A stretch of DNA of 64,000 nt from Bacteroides bouchesdurhonensis. GTDB lineage: Bacteria > Bacteroidota > Bacteroidia > Bacteroidales > Bacteroidaceae. Within the stretch, counting starts at the first letter, position 1, and each line of letters starts with the position of its first letter. The notes below the pieces were generated by a model, which saw only the letters and a list, made by a program, of their open reading frames with translations, was not told the DNA's origin and ran no database searches. Shown in pieces: positions 44,427 through 54,261 of the stretch. The stretch lies in the NCBI RefSeq assembly GCF_900155865.1, contig NZ_LT707006.1, positions 2,065,685-2,129,684 of the forward strand, written 5' to 3'. The position numbers and the translations under genes were made by a program.

Positions 44427-45278
44427 CTATTTAAGTTGCTGGATTGCTTTATTAAAATAGTTGATACATTCCTTGATATCCGGCACCGAATTGCTCCAGT
44501 TATATTCATATTCGATAGAGAATAAACCTTTGAAATTCTGCCGTTTCAATTCTTTCAACATACTTTTCACATCCAGAATGCCTGTTCCCCAGATAACATC
44601 GTGTTGCTCTTTTTCGCCTTCAATTTTAGGTGCTATATCCTTGAAATGCAAAGAAACAATACGGCCTTTTAGTTTTATTAAGCAGTCGATCTGATCCAAA
44701 CCTTCCCTACGCCAATGACCGACATCCGCACAAGAACCTAATAGCTTACTGCGGTGGGAAATTGCATTGAGCAAATTATCGGGATTCCAATAATCTGACG
44801 GTTTCGGATGATTATGGACAGAAACTTTAATTTTATATTGTTTGGCAAGTTTCTCCACCAAATCCCAGTCTTTCAAAGCAGGTTCACAAGTGATGAATTC
44901 CAACTTCATGTTGTGTGCGAACTTGAACATCTTTTCCCAATCAGCAGAGTTGTCAGTTACGAAAACCCCGGTACCGACGATCTTTATTCCTTTAGAAGCA
45001 GCAAATTCACGCAACTCTTTTTGAGTCTGGAGGTCCAGGTTGAAGTCGAAAACTTTGTCTCCCCATTTACCACCTAATTTATGACCGGGATAAACCTCAA
45101 TATATTTCACCCCTAACTCTTCTGTTTTATCAAGTGCTTCCGTCAAAGAAAAAAGATGGAAAGTATAAGATTGGATTCCTAAACGCCAGCCATTTTTCTC
45201 AGACTTAGTTTGAGCCTGTACTGGAAACGCCAGCAGGCAGCAAACCATAATAATGATTATTTCTTTTATGTTTTTCAT
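44427..45278 (-). CDS. Secreted TIM-barrel sugar isomerase/epimerase-like protein
   Basis: 283 residues of the xylose-isomerase-like (AP endonuclease 2) TIM-barrel family with a signal peptide (MVCCLLAFPVQAQ), hence periplasmic. Metal-site candidates are the Glu in VKYIEVYPGH, the SVHNHP His, the SCADVGHWRREG Asp/His and the C-terminal FSIEYEYNW Glu. Substrate unknown. It stands alone on the minus strand beside stress and hexuronate genes. Confidence 0.82.
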   Translation of the reverse strand: MKNIKEIIIIMVCCLLAFPVQAQTKSEKNGWRLGIQSYTFHLFSLTEALDKTEELGVKYIEVYPGHKLGGKWGDKVFDFNLDLQTQKELREFAASKGIKIVGTGVFVTDNSADWEKMFKFAHNMKLEFITCEPALKDWDLVEKLAKQYKIKVSVHNHPKPSDYWNPDNLLNAISHRSKLLGSCADVGHWRREGLDQIDCLIKLKGRIVSLHFKDIAPKIEGEKEQHDVIWGTGILDVKSMLKELKRQNFKGLFSIEYEYNWSNSVPDIKECINYFNKAIQQLK

Positions 45279-45602
45279 ATTGGCAAAGATATAGATTTCT
45301 TTTTAGATTTTCATCGTTTTGACTTTACCGATTGATGAATTATTTATCTGTTTTTAGATATTTACTTAATGAAGAGATGCGTTTTAGGGCATGTCTAACA
45401 GAAAGAACCGGTTCGTGCAAAAAGTGAGGTAATTCTTATTTTTATTATGTTTAACAGCATGTATATCTATCTGTTTATTTTATAATATTTTGATTTATAG
45501 TAATTTAAGCTATTTGAGGCGATGTATGTGTGCGTACACACTATTGCTGATTTCAATAATTCATTTTAAATTTGCAGCGGAAAATAATCAATTTATTTGG
45601 TA
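45279..45602. other. Gene-free AT-rich stretch
   Basis: No reading frame, strong hairpin or clear promoter was seen in these 324 bases beyond an AT-rich composition and a TGTGTGCGTACACAC palindrome-like word at about 45527-45541, which could be an operator of the decayed LacI gene that follows. Confidence 0.4.
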
Positions 45603-45704
45603 ATGGATAAAGAATTCTCAAATATTCATATTGTAGATATCGCTAAAATGGCGGGAGTTTCGTTATCTTTAATTCAACTTGTTATATTGGGGGAAATTAC
45701 TTAA
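45603..45704 (+). pseudogene. Truncated LacI-family regulator (N-terminal helix-turn-helix only)
   Basis: A 33-codon frame encodes MDKEFSNIHIVDIAKMAGVS followed by LSLIQLV, a clear LacI recognition region (VDIAKMAGVS), and then stops. The rest of the regulator is missing; the next 100 bases have no frame. It stands where a regulator of the downstream hexuronate genes would be expected. Confidence 0.7.
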
Positions 45705-45806
45705 AGGCGAGAGAAATGAAGTCTGTAAAACAGGTTGGTTAGGATCTTATCAAATCGTTATGTAATCATTATAATATGTTATAAACAATATAAAAATCAA
45801 GAAGTT

Positions 45807-46619
45807 ATGAATGAATTATTTAATGTAAAAGACAAAGTTGTTGTTATCACCGGTGGAGCTGGAATCTTGGGTAAAGGAATTGCTGCTTATCTTGCAAAAG
45901 AAGGTGCAAAAGTCGTGATTCTCGACAGAAGTGAAGAGGCTGGAAAAGCGTTGGTTGAAAGCATAAAGGCTGAAGGTAATGAAGCTATGTTCCTATATAC
46001 AGATGTAATGGACAAAGAAATCTTGCAAGGGAATAAAGCAGAGATCATGAAGGTTTACGGACGTATTGATGTATTGCTCAATGCTGCCGGTGGAAACATG
46101 GCGGGAGCTACTATCGCGCCTGATAAAACTTTCTTTGACCTGCAAATAGACGCTTTCAAGAAAGTTGTAGATTTGAATCTGTTTGGTACAGTATTGCCTA
46201 CGATGGTATTTGCTGAGGTGATGGTTGAACAAAAGAAAGGTTCTATTGTAAACTTCTGTTCTGAATCAGCTCTTCGTCCATTGACACGTGTTGTCGGTTA
46301 TGGTGCAGCTAAAGCGGCTATTGCGAATTTTACTAAATACATGGCTGGTGAGTTAGCTTTGAAATTCGGTAATGGTCTACGTGTAAATGCGATTGCTCCG
46401 GGCTTCTTCCTGACCGATCAGAATCGTACTTTGTTGACTAATCCTGATGGTTCGTTGACCGATCGTTCGAAAACTATTTTAGCTCATACTCCTTTCAACC
46501 GTTTTGGTGAACCGGAAGACCTTTACGGAACAATTCATTACTTGATTAGTGATGCTTCTAACTTCGTAACAGGTACAGTAGCAGTTATTGACGGTGGTTT
46601 TGACGCATTCTCTATCTAA
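45807..46619 (+). CDS. uxuB: Fructuronate reductase / D-mannonate oxidoreductase (SDR type)
   Basis: 270-residue short-chain dehydrogenase. NAD(P)-binding TGGAGILGKGIAAYLAKEG, NAAGG, catalytic Ser in FCSESAL and Y-x3-K in VVGYGAAKAA; the closing GTVAVIDGGFDAF is family-typical. Paired with mannonate dehydratase 33 bases downstream, so it should reduce fructuronate to mannonate. The start at 45807 follows GAAGTT and agrees with the family; 24 further codons are open upstream. The symbol refers to function; the enzyme is not homologous to the E. coli long-chain UxuB. Confidence 0.82.
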   Translation: MNELFNVKDKVVVITGGAGILGKGIAAYLAKEGAKVVILDRSEEAGKALVESIKAEGNEAMFLYTDVMDKEILQGNKAEIMKVYGRIDVLLNAAGGNMAGATIAPDKTFFDLQIDAFKKVVDLNLFGTVLPTMVFAEVMVEQKKGSIVNFCSESALRPLTRVVGYGAAKAAIANFTKYMAGELALKFGNGLRVNAIAPGFFLTDQNRTLLTNPDGSLTDRSKTILAHTPFNRFGEPEDLYGTIHYLISDASNFVTGTVAVIDGGFDAFSI

Positions 46620-46643
46620 AAAATAATTCTATATACTTAATAA

Positions 46644-47822
<1,179 letters not shown>

Positions 47823-47955
47823 ACGATTTTCATAGTTAGTTGTTTTGTTAGGGCACTGCTAATTATTGTTACTGTTAGCAATAATGGGTGGTGCCCTACT
47901 TAATTATTATATCTGTTTTTCTGCGTGTAAATTCTCAATTAGAATTTATTCTCTC

Positions 47956-47963
47956 TATATTTG
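47956..47963 (+). promoter_or_regulatory. -7 promoter element of the AraC gene
   Basis: TATATTTG, 16 bases before the ATG at 47980. It rules out the upstream in-frame start at 47866. Confidence 0.6.
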
Positions 47964-47979
47964 TGCACAAAAATGGCGA

Positions 47980-48798
47980 ATGTACACTGAATATCAACCT
48001 TCTCCTATATTGGCTCCATACATTGATAATTATTGGGAGTTTAAAGGAAATCCAGAATATGGGATGCGTATCCATATATTGCCGGATGGGTGTGCTGACT
48101 TTATATTTACGCTTGGAGAGATTGCCAACGCTGTTGAGAAAGAGGTACAAGTTATGCAACCCTATCGTTCTTTCTTTGTGGGACCGATGACCAGATATTC
48201 GGAGTTGGTAATATATACCGAATCAGTACATATGTTCGGAGTTCGTTTTCTACCTTGCGGATTATCTTGTTTTACTAAGCTTCCTTTGAATGAATTTGCC
48301 AATCAGAGAATCAGTACAAGTGATATGTCGTCTGTTTTTGAGGAGACTTTTGTAGAAAGACTTAGTGAACAGAAAAATATTGATGGGCGCATCCGGTTGG
48401 TAGAAGAATATCTTTTATTATATCTCCAACATTATTATCAATCCGCAGATGTCCGTATTGCTTTCGCAGTGAATACCATCAACCAATTCAAAGGAAAGTT
48501 ATCCATGATTAATTTGATGGATGAAGTCTGTATGTGCCAACGGCATTTTGAACGAAAATTCAAACATTGTACCGGATTCACTCCTAAAGAATATAGCCGG
48601 ATTGTCAAGTTCAAAAATGCGATAGATTTACTTCGAAACAGTACCACAGCTAATTTATTATCTACCGCTATCGATGCCGGATATTATGATCTGCCACATT
48701 TCTCTAAAGAGATCAAAGCCTTATCTGGTAATACACCCGGTTCGTTTCTTTCGCTTACAGTCCCGGATGATATCACATTGACTTATGTAGAATCATAA
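47980..48798 (+). CDS. AraC-family regulator with DUF6597-type N-terminus
   Basis: 272 residues. The N-terminal cupin-like sensor (YTEYQPSPILAPYIDNYWEF then HILPDGCADFIFTLGE) is the type often annotated DUF6597; the C-terminal 100 residues hold the AraC DNA-binding domain (DEVCMCQRHFERKFKHCTGF, then DAGYYDLPHFSKEIKALSG). Start chosen from promoter position. It is separate from the hexuronate operon, although it could regulate it or the downstream flavoprotein. Confidence 0.85.
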   Translation: MYTEYQPSPILAPYIDNYWEFKGNPEYGMRIHILPDGCADFIFTLGEIANAVEKEVQVMQPYRSFFVGPMTRYSELVIYTESVHMFGVRFLPCGLSCFTKLPLNEFANQRISTSDMSSVFEETFVERLSEQKNIDGRIRLVEEYLLLYLQHYYQSADVRIAFAVNTINQFKGKLSMINLMDEVCMCQRHFERKFKHCTGFTPKEYSRIVKFKNAIDLLRNSTTANLLSTAIDAGYYDLPHFSKEIKALSGNTPGSFLSLTVPDDITLTYVES

Positions 48799-48836
48799 AA
48801 GTCGATTTTTTACAATAAAGCGGTTTTCCTATTCCT

Positions 48837-48844
48837 TATCTTTG
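48837..48844 (+). promoter_or_regulatory. -7 promoter element of the PNPOx-like gene
   Basis: TATCTTTG, 28 bases before the ATG, with T-rich sequence about 20-30 bases upstream. Confidence 0.6.
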
Positions 48845-48872
48845 TGTCATCAAATTTAAAAACAATTGATTT

Positions 48873-49286
48873 ATGACAAGGAAAACGTTACAAGAACAGG
48901 CAGCAGAGTTGTTGCAGCAATGTGAGGTCGTCGTATTGACTTCGATTAATAAAGAAGGGTATCCACGTCCCGTTCCAATTAGTAAAATAGCAACTGAAGG
49001 TATTTCTGTTATATGGATGGCTACCGGAGCTGAGTCATTGAAGACTAAGGATTTTCTTTCTAATCCGAAAGCGGGGTTATGCTTTTATGAAAAAGGTGAT
49101 AGTGTAGCTTTAACGGGAGAAGTAGAAGTCGTGACAGATGAGAAACAGAAAGCAGCACTTTGGCAAGACTGGTTTATTGCTCATTTTCCCGGTGGTCCTA
49201 CCGATCCAAATTATGTGTTGCTGAAATTCAAGTCTAATCATGCAACTTACTGGATTGATGGAACATTTATTCACCGACAACTTTAA
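48873..49286 (+). CDS. Pyridoxamine 5'-phosphate oxidase-fold flavin-binding protein
   Basis: 137-residue split-barrel protein like general-stress protein 26. The strands VVVLTSINKEGYPRPVPISK and the GLCFYEKGDSVALTGEVEVV motif are typical for FMN or F420-type binding. No evidence for a role in vitamin B6 synthesis. Followed by a hairpin at 49300-49318. Confidence 0.85.
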   Translation: MTRKTLQEQAAELLQQCEVVVLTSINKEGYPRPVPISKIATEGISVIWMATGAESLKTKDFLSNPKAGLCFYEKGDSVALTGEVEVVTDEKQKAALWQDWFIAHFPGGPTDPNYVLLKFKSNHATYWIDGTFIHRQL

Positions 49287-49299
49287 TTTATCAATCTAT

Positions 49300-49325
49300 G
49301 AGGGTGTCGGACACCCTCTTAACAC
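49300..49325. terminator. Hairpin between convergent genes
   Basis: GAGGGTGTC (49300-49308) and GACACCCTC (49310-49318) are perfect inverted repeats; the actual loop would be TCGGA. T-rich sequence is weak on the plus strand, so it could serve both directions. Confidence 0.7.
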
Positions 49326-49334
49326 TGATCTTTT

Positions 49335-49862
49335 CTACCATTGTAGTGTCAGATTATCATCTGGTTCAGGAATAATCAGCATGGCAATTTGGGCACAGGC
49401 TTCTGCATCTGCCAGTGCATGGTGATGATTGGTTAAGTCATATCCACATTTTGCTGCAACTGTATGTAATTGGTGATTGGGGAGTTCGTTTTTGAATATT
49501 TTCCGGGAAGCCCGGCAAGTACAATAAAACTTATAATCCGGATAAGTCATCTTATAGATTTCATAAACAGCTTTTAAACATCCTTCATCAAAAGGGCTAT
49601 TATGTGCCACGAGTGGCAGACCTTGGATACGTGGTGCTATTTCCAACCAGACGGTAGGAAAGTCATTGGCTTCTGCCGTATCAATGGCTGTCAAACCGTG
49701 AACAGCAGTAGTCCATTGTGTATAATAGTTGGGAAAGGGACGAATGAGACTGTATATTCTGTCTACAATCTTTCCGTTCCGTACAATAACTATTCCGACA
49801 CTACATACGCTGGTACGTTGTCCATTTGCGGTTTCAAAATCAATGGCTGCAAAGTTTCTCAT
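49335..49862 (-). CDS. DnaQ-like 3'-5' exonuclease
   Basis: 175-residue DEDDh exonuclease: Asp8 and Glu10 in AAIDFETANG, the Asp of HNSPFDEG, and His plus Asp in HHHALADAEA. It is the short stand-alone type related to the DNA polymerase III epsilon subunit, seen alone in Bacteroides. Role in repair or RNA trimming is inferred. Confidence 0.88.
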   Translation of the reverse strand: MRNFAAIDFETANGQRTSVCSVGIVIVRNGKIVDRIYSLIRPFPNYYTQWTTAVHGLTAIDTAEANDFPTVWLEIAPRIQGLPLVAHNSPFDEGCLKAVYEIYKMTYPDYKFYCTCRASRKIFKNELPNHQLHTVAAKCGYDLTNHHHALADAEACAQIAMLIIPEPDDNLTLQW

Positions 49863-50080
49863 TAATCTCCTGCTGCATTTAAAAAACTAAATCACAAAGA
49901 TATTCTTTTTCTTTCCAATAACTTACCTTTGCAATACAATAATTAATTTATATCTTTATTGCCTAATGATTATTCATGGGGCTATATGGTGTAGAATCGC
50001 AGGCTGTTTTCTCAATTTAGAACCAAATCTTTTCTTTAAAAAGTGTAATAGATATTACGTTTCTTTTATTTCTAATCCTT

Positions 50081-50088
50081 TATCTTTG
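50081..50088 (+). promoter_or_regulatory. -7 promoter element of the nrf operon
   Basis: TATCTTTG, 19 bases before the nrfH ATG. A Fnr-like site could not be assigned with confidence. Confidence 0.6.
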
Positions 50089-50106
50089 TGAAAAATTATT
50101 TTTTAT

Positions 50107-50697
50107 ATGATGAAGTTTCCAATTCTAAATCGAATATTCCCTTCGTACAGGTGGAAAGTGACGGCAGTCATTATTACCGGTATTATTGTAGGTGGAGGGG
50201 GCTTATTCATGTATCAGCTTCGGGCTCATACTTATCTGGGTGATGATCCGGCAGCTTGTGTGAACTGTCACATCATGGCACCTTATTACGCAACCTGGTT
50301 TCATAGTTCCCATGCCCGGAATGCGACTTGCAATGATTGTCACGTTCCTCATGAAAATACAGTGAAGAAATGGGTATTCAAAGGAATGGATGGAATGAAA
50401 CATGTAGCTGCATTCCTTACGAAAAGCGAACCGCAGGTAATTCAAGCTCATGAAGCCAGTTCTCAAGTAATTATGAATAACTGTATCCGTTGCCATACAC
50501 AATTGAATATGGAAATTGTGAAGACGGGAAAGATAGACTATATGATGTCACAAGTTGGAGAAGGAAAAGCCTGTTGGGATTGCCATCGTGATGTGCCTCA
50601 TGGTGGAAAGAACTCACTTTCCGGTACTCCGGCGGCTATCGTACCTTATCCGAAATCTCCTGTACCGGAGTGGCTTCGGAAAATGATGAATGATTAA
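50107..50697 (+). CDS. nrfH: Cytochrome c nitrite reductase small subunit (NrfH)
   Basis: 196-residue NapC/NirT-type membrane quinol dehydrogenase with one N-terminal membrane helix (about 18-36) and four haem motifs: CVNCH (51-55), CNDCH (75-79), CIRCH (126-130), CWDCH (156-160). It passes electrons from menaquinol to NrfA, encoded 37 bases downstream. Confidence 0.95.
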   Translation: MMKFPILNRIFPSYRWKVTAVIITGIIVGGGGLFMYQLRAHTYLGDDPAACVNCHIMAPYYATWFHSSHARNATCNDCHVPHENTVKKWVFKGMDGMKHVAAFLTKSEPQVIQAHEASSQVIMNNCIRCHTQLNMEIVKTGKIDYMMSQVGEGKACWDCHRDVPHGGKNSLSGTPAAIVPYPKSPVPEWLRKMMND

Positions 50698-50734
50698 TAA
50701 TGCAACATAAATAAAATAATAAAACCAATATATA

Positions 50735-52219
50735 ATGATGGAAAAGAAATTAAAATCATGGCAAGGATGGCTATTGTTCGGAGGTTCAATGGTTATTGTT
50801 TTTGTTTTGGGATTGTGTGTTTCTGCACTGATGGAACGGAGAGCGGAAGTAGCAAGTATATTCAATAATCGTAAAAACGTTATCAAAGGAGTTGAGGCTC
50901 GTAACGAACGCTATAATGATGATTTTCCTCGTGAATATCAGACGTGGATGGAAACAGCTAAGACAGATTTTGAAAGTGAGTTTAATGGGAATGTAGCAGT
51001 TGATGTATTGGAGAAACGTCCTGAGATGGTTGTTCTCTGGGCCGGATATGCATTCTCTAAAGATTATTCTACTCCACGCGGACACATGCATGCTATTGAA
51101 GATATAACTGCATCCCTGCGTACCGGAGCACCTATGAATCCGACTGAAGGTCCTCAACCTTCTACTTGTTGGACATGTAAAAGCCCGGATGTTCCTCGTA
51201 TGATGGAAGCGCTTGGCGTAGATTCATTTTATCATAATAAATGGGCTGCATTTGGTGATGAAATCGTAAATCCGATCGGGTGTTCCGATTGTCACGATTC
51301 GGAAACGATGAATCTTCATATCAGTCGTCCGGCTTTGATTGAGGCTTTCCAACGTCAAGGTAAGGATATCACGAAAGCTACTCCGCAAGAGATGCGTTCG
51401 CTGGTATGTGCACAGTGTCACGTAGAATATTATTTCAAAGGTGATGGCAAATATCTGACATTCCCTTGGGATAAAGGTTTCACAGTAGAAGATATGGAAG
51501 CATATTATGATGAGGCAGGTTTTTATGATTATATTCACAAGTTGAGCCGTACTCCGATTTTGAAAGCTCAACATCCTGATTATGAAATCGCACAGATGGG
51601 GATTCATGGACAGAGAGGTGTTTCTTGTGCCGATTGTCACATGCCGTATAAGAGTGAAGGTGGTGTGAAATTCAGTGATCACCATATACAAAGTCCGTTG
51701 GCAATGATAGACCGTACTTGTCAAGCCTGTCATCGCGAGAGTGAAGAAACATTGCGAAACAATGTTTACGAACGCCAACGTAAAGCGAATGAAATCCGTA
51801 ACCGTTTGGAACAGGAACTTGCAAAAGCACATATCGAAGCAAAATATGCTTGGGATGCCGGAGCTACAGAAGACCAGATGAAAGACGTACTTGCTTTGAT
51901 TCGTCAGGCACAATGGCGTTGGGATTTTGGAGTTGCTTCACATGGTGGTTCGTTCCATGCTCCTCAGGAAATTCAAAGAATACTTTCTCATGGACTCGAT
52001 CGTGCTATGCAAGCTCGTTTGGCAGTATCCAAAGTATTAGTGAAGAACGGTTTTACAGGAGAAGTTCCAATGCCTGATATTTCTACTAAGGCTAAAGCAC
52101 AGCAATATATCGGTTTGGATATGGATGCAGAAAAAGCAGCTAAAGAGAAATTCCTGAATACAACAGTTCCTGCTTGGTTACAGAAAGCAAAGGCAACAGG
52201 TCGTCTGGCACAGAAATAA
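50735..52219 (+). CDS. nrfA: Ammonia-forming cytochrome c nitrite reductase (NrfA)
   Basis: 494-residue periplasmic pentahaem enzyme reducing nitrite to ammonium. The catalytic haem motif is CWTCK (145-149), and four CxxCH motifs are at 183-187, 225-229, 298-302 and 329-333, the classic CxxCK-type set. A single N-terminal helix (12-32) acts as signal or anchor. It forms the NrfHA complex and is followed by cytochrome-maturation genes, which it needs for haem attachment. Confidence 0.96.
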   Translation: MMEKKLKSWQGWLLFGGSMVIVFVLGLCVSALMERRAEVASIFNNRKNVIKGVEARNERYNDDFPREYQTWMETAKTDFESEFNGNVAVDVLEKRPEMVVLWAGYAFSKDYSTPRGHMHAIEDITASLRTGAPMNPTEGPQPSTCWTCKSPDVPRMMEALGVDSFYHNKWAAFGDEIVNPIGCSDCHDSETMNLHISRPALIEAFQRQGKDITKATPQEMRSLVCAQCHVEYYFKGDGKYLTFPWDKGFTVEDMEAYYDEAGFYDYIHKLSRTPILKAQHPDYEIAQMGIHGQRGVSCADCHMPYKSEGGVKFSDHHIQSPLAMIDRTCQACHRESEETLRNNVYERQRKANEIRNRLEQELAKAHIEAKYAWDAGATEDQMKDVLALIRQAQWRWDFGVASHGGSFHAPQEIQRILSHGLDRAMQARLAVSKVLVKNGFTGEVPMPDISTKAKAQQYIGLDMDAEKAAKEKFLNTTVPAWLQKAKATGRLAQK

Positions 52220-52229
52220 AAACAGATAT

Positions 52230-53465
52230 ATGTGGAGTAAACCGTGGAGTTATAAAGAAGGTCTGTTGATTGGTATGGGCTTGCTGGTGACAGGCTTTCT
52301 GTTGCAAGTAACTGTAGGAGCGATCAATTGGAACTTATTCGCCTATCCGGTTAATGTGATTGTATTAATAGTTTATATTATCGGACTGGCCTGTATGCAC
52401 CTTCTTCGTAAACGAGTTTACTTGTTTGGATGGCTGAGTCATTATTCTGCGGCAGTTTCATCCTTAGCATGGGTGACGTTGCTGACGGTAGTGATGGGAC
52501 TTATCCGACAAGTTTCTTCCAGTAATTCTCCTGGCGATATTTTGGGCTTTTCCCGAATGATTTCGTCCTGGCCTTTTGTGCTACTCTATTTCTGGATGGT
52601 TACGGTTTTAGGATTAACCATCCTTCGTGCCGGCTTTCCTTTGAAAGTAAGTAAATTATCTTTCTTGCTAAATCATATAGGATTATTCATAGCTTTGATC
52701 ACTGCTACTTTGGGAAATGCCGATCTGCAACGACTAAAGATGACGACACAGATGGGAAATACAGAATGGCGTGCTTCTGACGAACAGGGACAATTGGTTG
52801 AACTGCCGTTGGCTATCGAATTGAAGGATTTTACGATTGATGAGTATCCTCCCAAACTGATGCTGATTGACAATGAAACGGGAAGTGCGCTTCCCGAAAA
52901 ATCCCCTGTTCATCTCTTGCTTGAAGAAAACGTGACTGATGGAGCATTGCAAGATTGGCAACTAACTATCTTACAATCTATTCCGATGGCTGCCTCTGTA
53001 ACTACTGAAGATACATTGAAATTTACGGATTTTCACTCTATGGGAGCAACGTATGCTGTTTATTTGAAAGCTGTGAATCAGAAGACACAGCTAACTAGAG
53101 AAGGCTGGGTTAGTTGTGGCAGCTTCCTTTTTCCATATAAAGCATTACGTCTTGATTCATTGACCAGTCTTGTAATGCCGGAACGTGAACCTCAGCGTTT
53201 TGCGTCGGATGTAAAAGTCTATACGCAGGCAGGAACGATTACGGAAGCGACCATAGAAGTAAACCGTCCGTTAGAGTTGGAAGGATGGAAGATTTATCAA
53301 TTAAGTTATGATGAATCGAAAGGGCGGTGGAGTGATATCAGTGTCTTTGAGTTAGTCCGAGATCCTTGGCTACCTGCAGTTTATACAGGAATTGTAATGA
53401 TGATGGTTGGAGCTATTTGTTTGTTTGTGAATGCTCAGAAGAAGAAAGAGGAGGAAACAGTATGA
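52230..53465 (+). CDS. ResB-like cytochrome c biogenesis protein
   Basis: 411 residues: four N-terminal membrane helices (to about 165), a large periplasmic beta-rich domain (TTQMGNTEWRASDEQGQLVE, then EINRPLELEGWKIYQLSY-like segment near the end) and a final helix. This is the ResB/Ccs1 arrangement of system II maturation. The stop overlaps the start of the CcsA-type gene as ATGA, so the two partners are translated together. It supports haem ligation of NrfH and NrfA. Confidence 0.88.
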   Translation: MWSKPWSYKEGLLIGMGLLVTGFLLQVTVGAINWNLFAYPVNVIVLIVYIIGLACMHLLRKRVYLFGWLSHYSAAVSSLAWVTLLTVVMGLIRQVSSSNSPGDILGFSRMISSWPFVLLYFWMVTVLGLTILRAGFPLKVSKLSFLLNHIGLFIALITATLGNADLQRLKMTTQMGNTEWRASDEQGQLVELPLAIELKDFTIDEYPPKLMLIDNETGSALPEKSPVHLLLEENVTDGALQDWQLTILQSIPMAASVTTEDTLKFTDFHSMGATYAVYLKAVNQKTQLTREGWVSCGSFLFPYKALRLDSLTSLVMPEREPQRFASDVKVYTQAGTITEATIEVNRPLELEGWKIYQLSYDESKGRWSDISVFELVRDPWLPAVYTGIVMMMVGAICLFVNAQKKKEEETV

Positions 53466-54253
53466 GTTGGGAACATTTCATCTTATTTGCAATAGCAGCA
53501 CTTATCTGCTGGGGACTAGGAGCATTTATTGCCTGGCGTGGAAAGAAAACGGGATGGGCGTATGGATTTACTATACTTGGATTGGCTATTTTCTTTAGTT
53601 TTATCGTTGGTTTTTGGTTGTCTCTGGAACGTCCACCAATGCGTACAATGGGAGAGACTCGACTGTGGTACTCTTTTTTCCTGCCACTAGCCGGATTGAT
53701 AACCTATAGCCGTTGGAAGTATAAATGGATTCTCAGTTTCAGTTTTATCCTTTCATTGGTATTTATCTGTATTAATATCTTCAAACCGGAGATTCATAAT
53801 AAGACCTTGATGCCAGCTCTTCAAAGTCCATGGTTTCCTCCTCATGTGATTGTGTATATGTTTGCTTATGCCATGTTAGGGGCAGCAACGGTGATGGCAG
53901 TCTATTTACTTTGGTTCAAAAAGAAAACTATCGAACGGAAAGAAATGGATTTGTGTGATAACCTCACTTATGTCGGTCTGGCCTTTATGACATTGGGTAT
54001 GCTTACAGGAGCAGTCTGGGCAAAAGAAGCCTGGGGACATTACTGGGCATGGGACCCGAAGGAGACATGGGCGGCAGCTACTTGGTTTGCTTATCTGATA
54101 TATATTCATTTCCGATTGGGGAAACCGTTGCAGGTTCGCCCGGCATTAATTATTCTTTTAGTCTCATTCGTATTGTTGCAAATGTGCTGGTATGGCATTA
54201 ATTATCTACCATCTGCACAGGGAGTCAGTGTACATACTTATAACTTAAATTGA
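53462..54253 (+). CDS. CcsA/ResC-type cytochrome c biogenesis protein
   Basis: 263-residue polytopic membrane protein with about eight helices and the tryptophan-rich haem-handling motif WGHYWAWDPKETWAAATW (near 195-212). It pairs with the ResB-like protein to export and ligate haem (system II). Start chosen at 53462, four-base overlap with the previous stop; an upstream in-frame start is inside the ResB gene. Confidence 0.92.
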   Translation: MSWEHFILFAIAALICWGLGAFIAWRGKKTGWAYGFTILGLAIFFSFIVGFWLSLERPPMRTMGETRLWYSFFLPLAGLITYSRWKYKWILSFSFILSLVFICINIFKPEIHNKTLMPALQSPWFPPHVIVYMFAYAMLGAATVMAVYLLWFKKKTIERKEMDLCDNLTYVGLAFMTLGMLTGAVWAKEAWGHYWAWDPKETWAAATWFAYLIYIHFRLGKPLQVRPALIILLVSFVLLQMCWYGINYLPSAQGVSVHTYNLN

Positions 54254-54261
54254 AATAATAG

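Noticed and set aside
51224..51913. 229-residue minus-strand reading frame opposite nrfA
   Set aside because: Lies fully antisense to a gene with five haem motifs, rich in Cys/Phe/Ile from reversed codons, no family resemblance.
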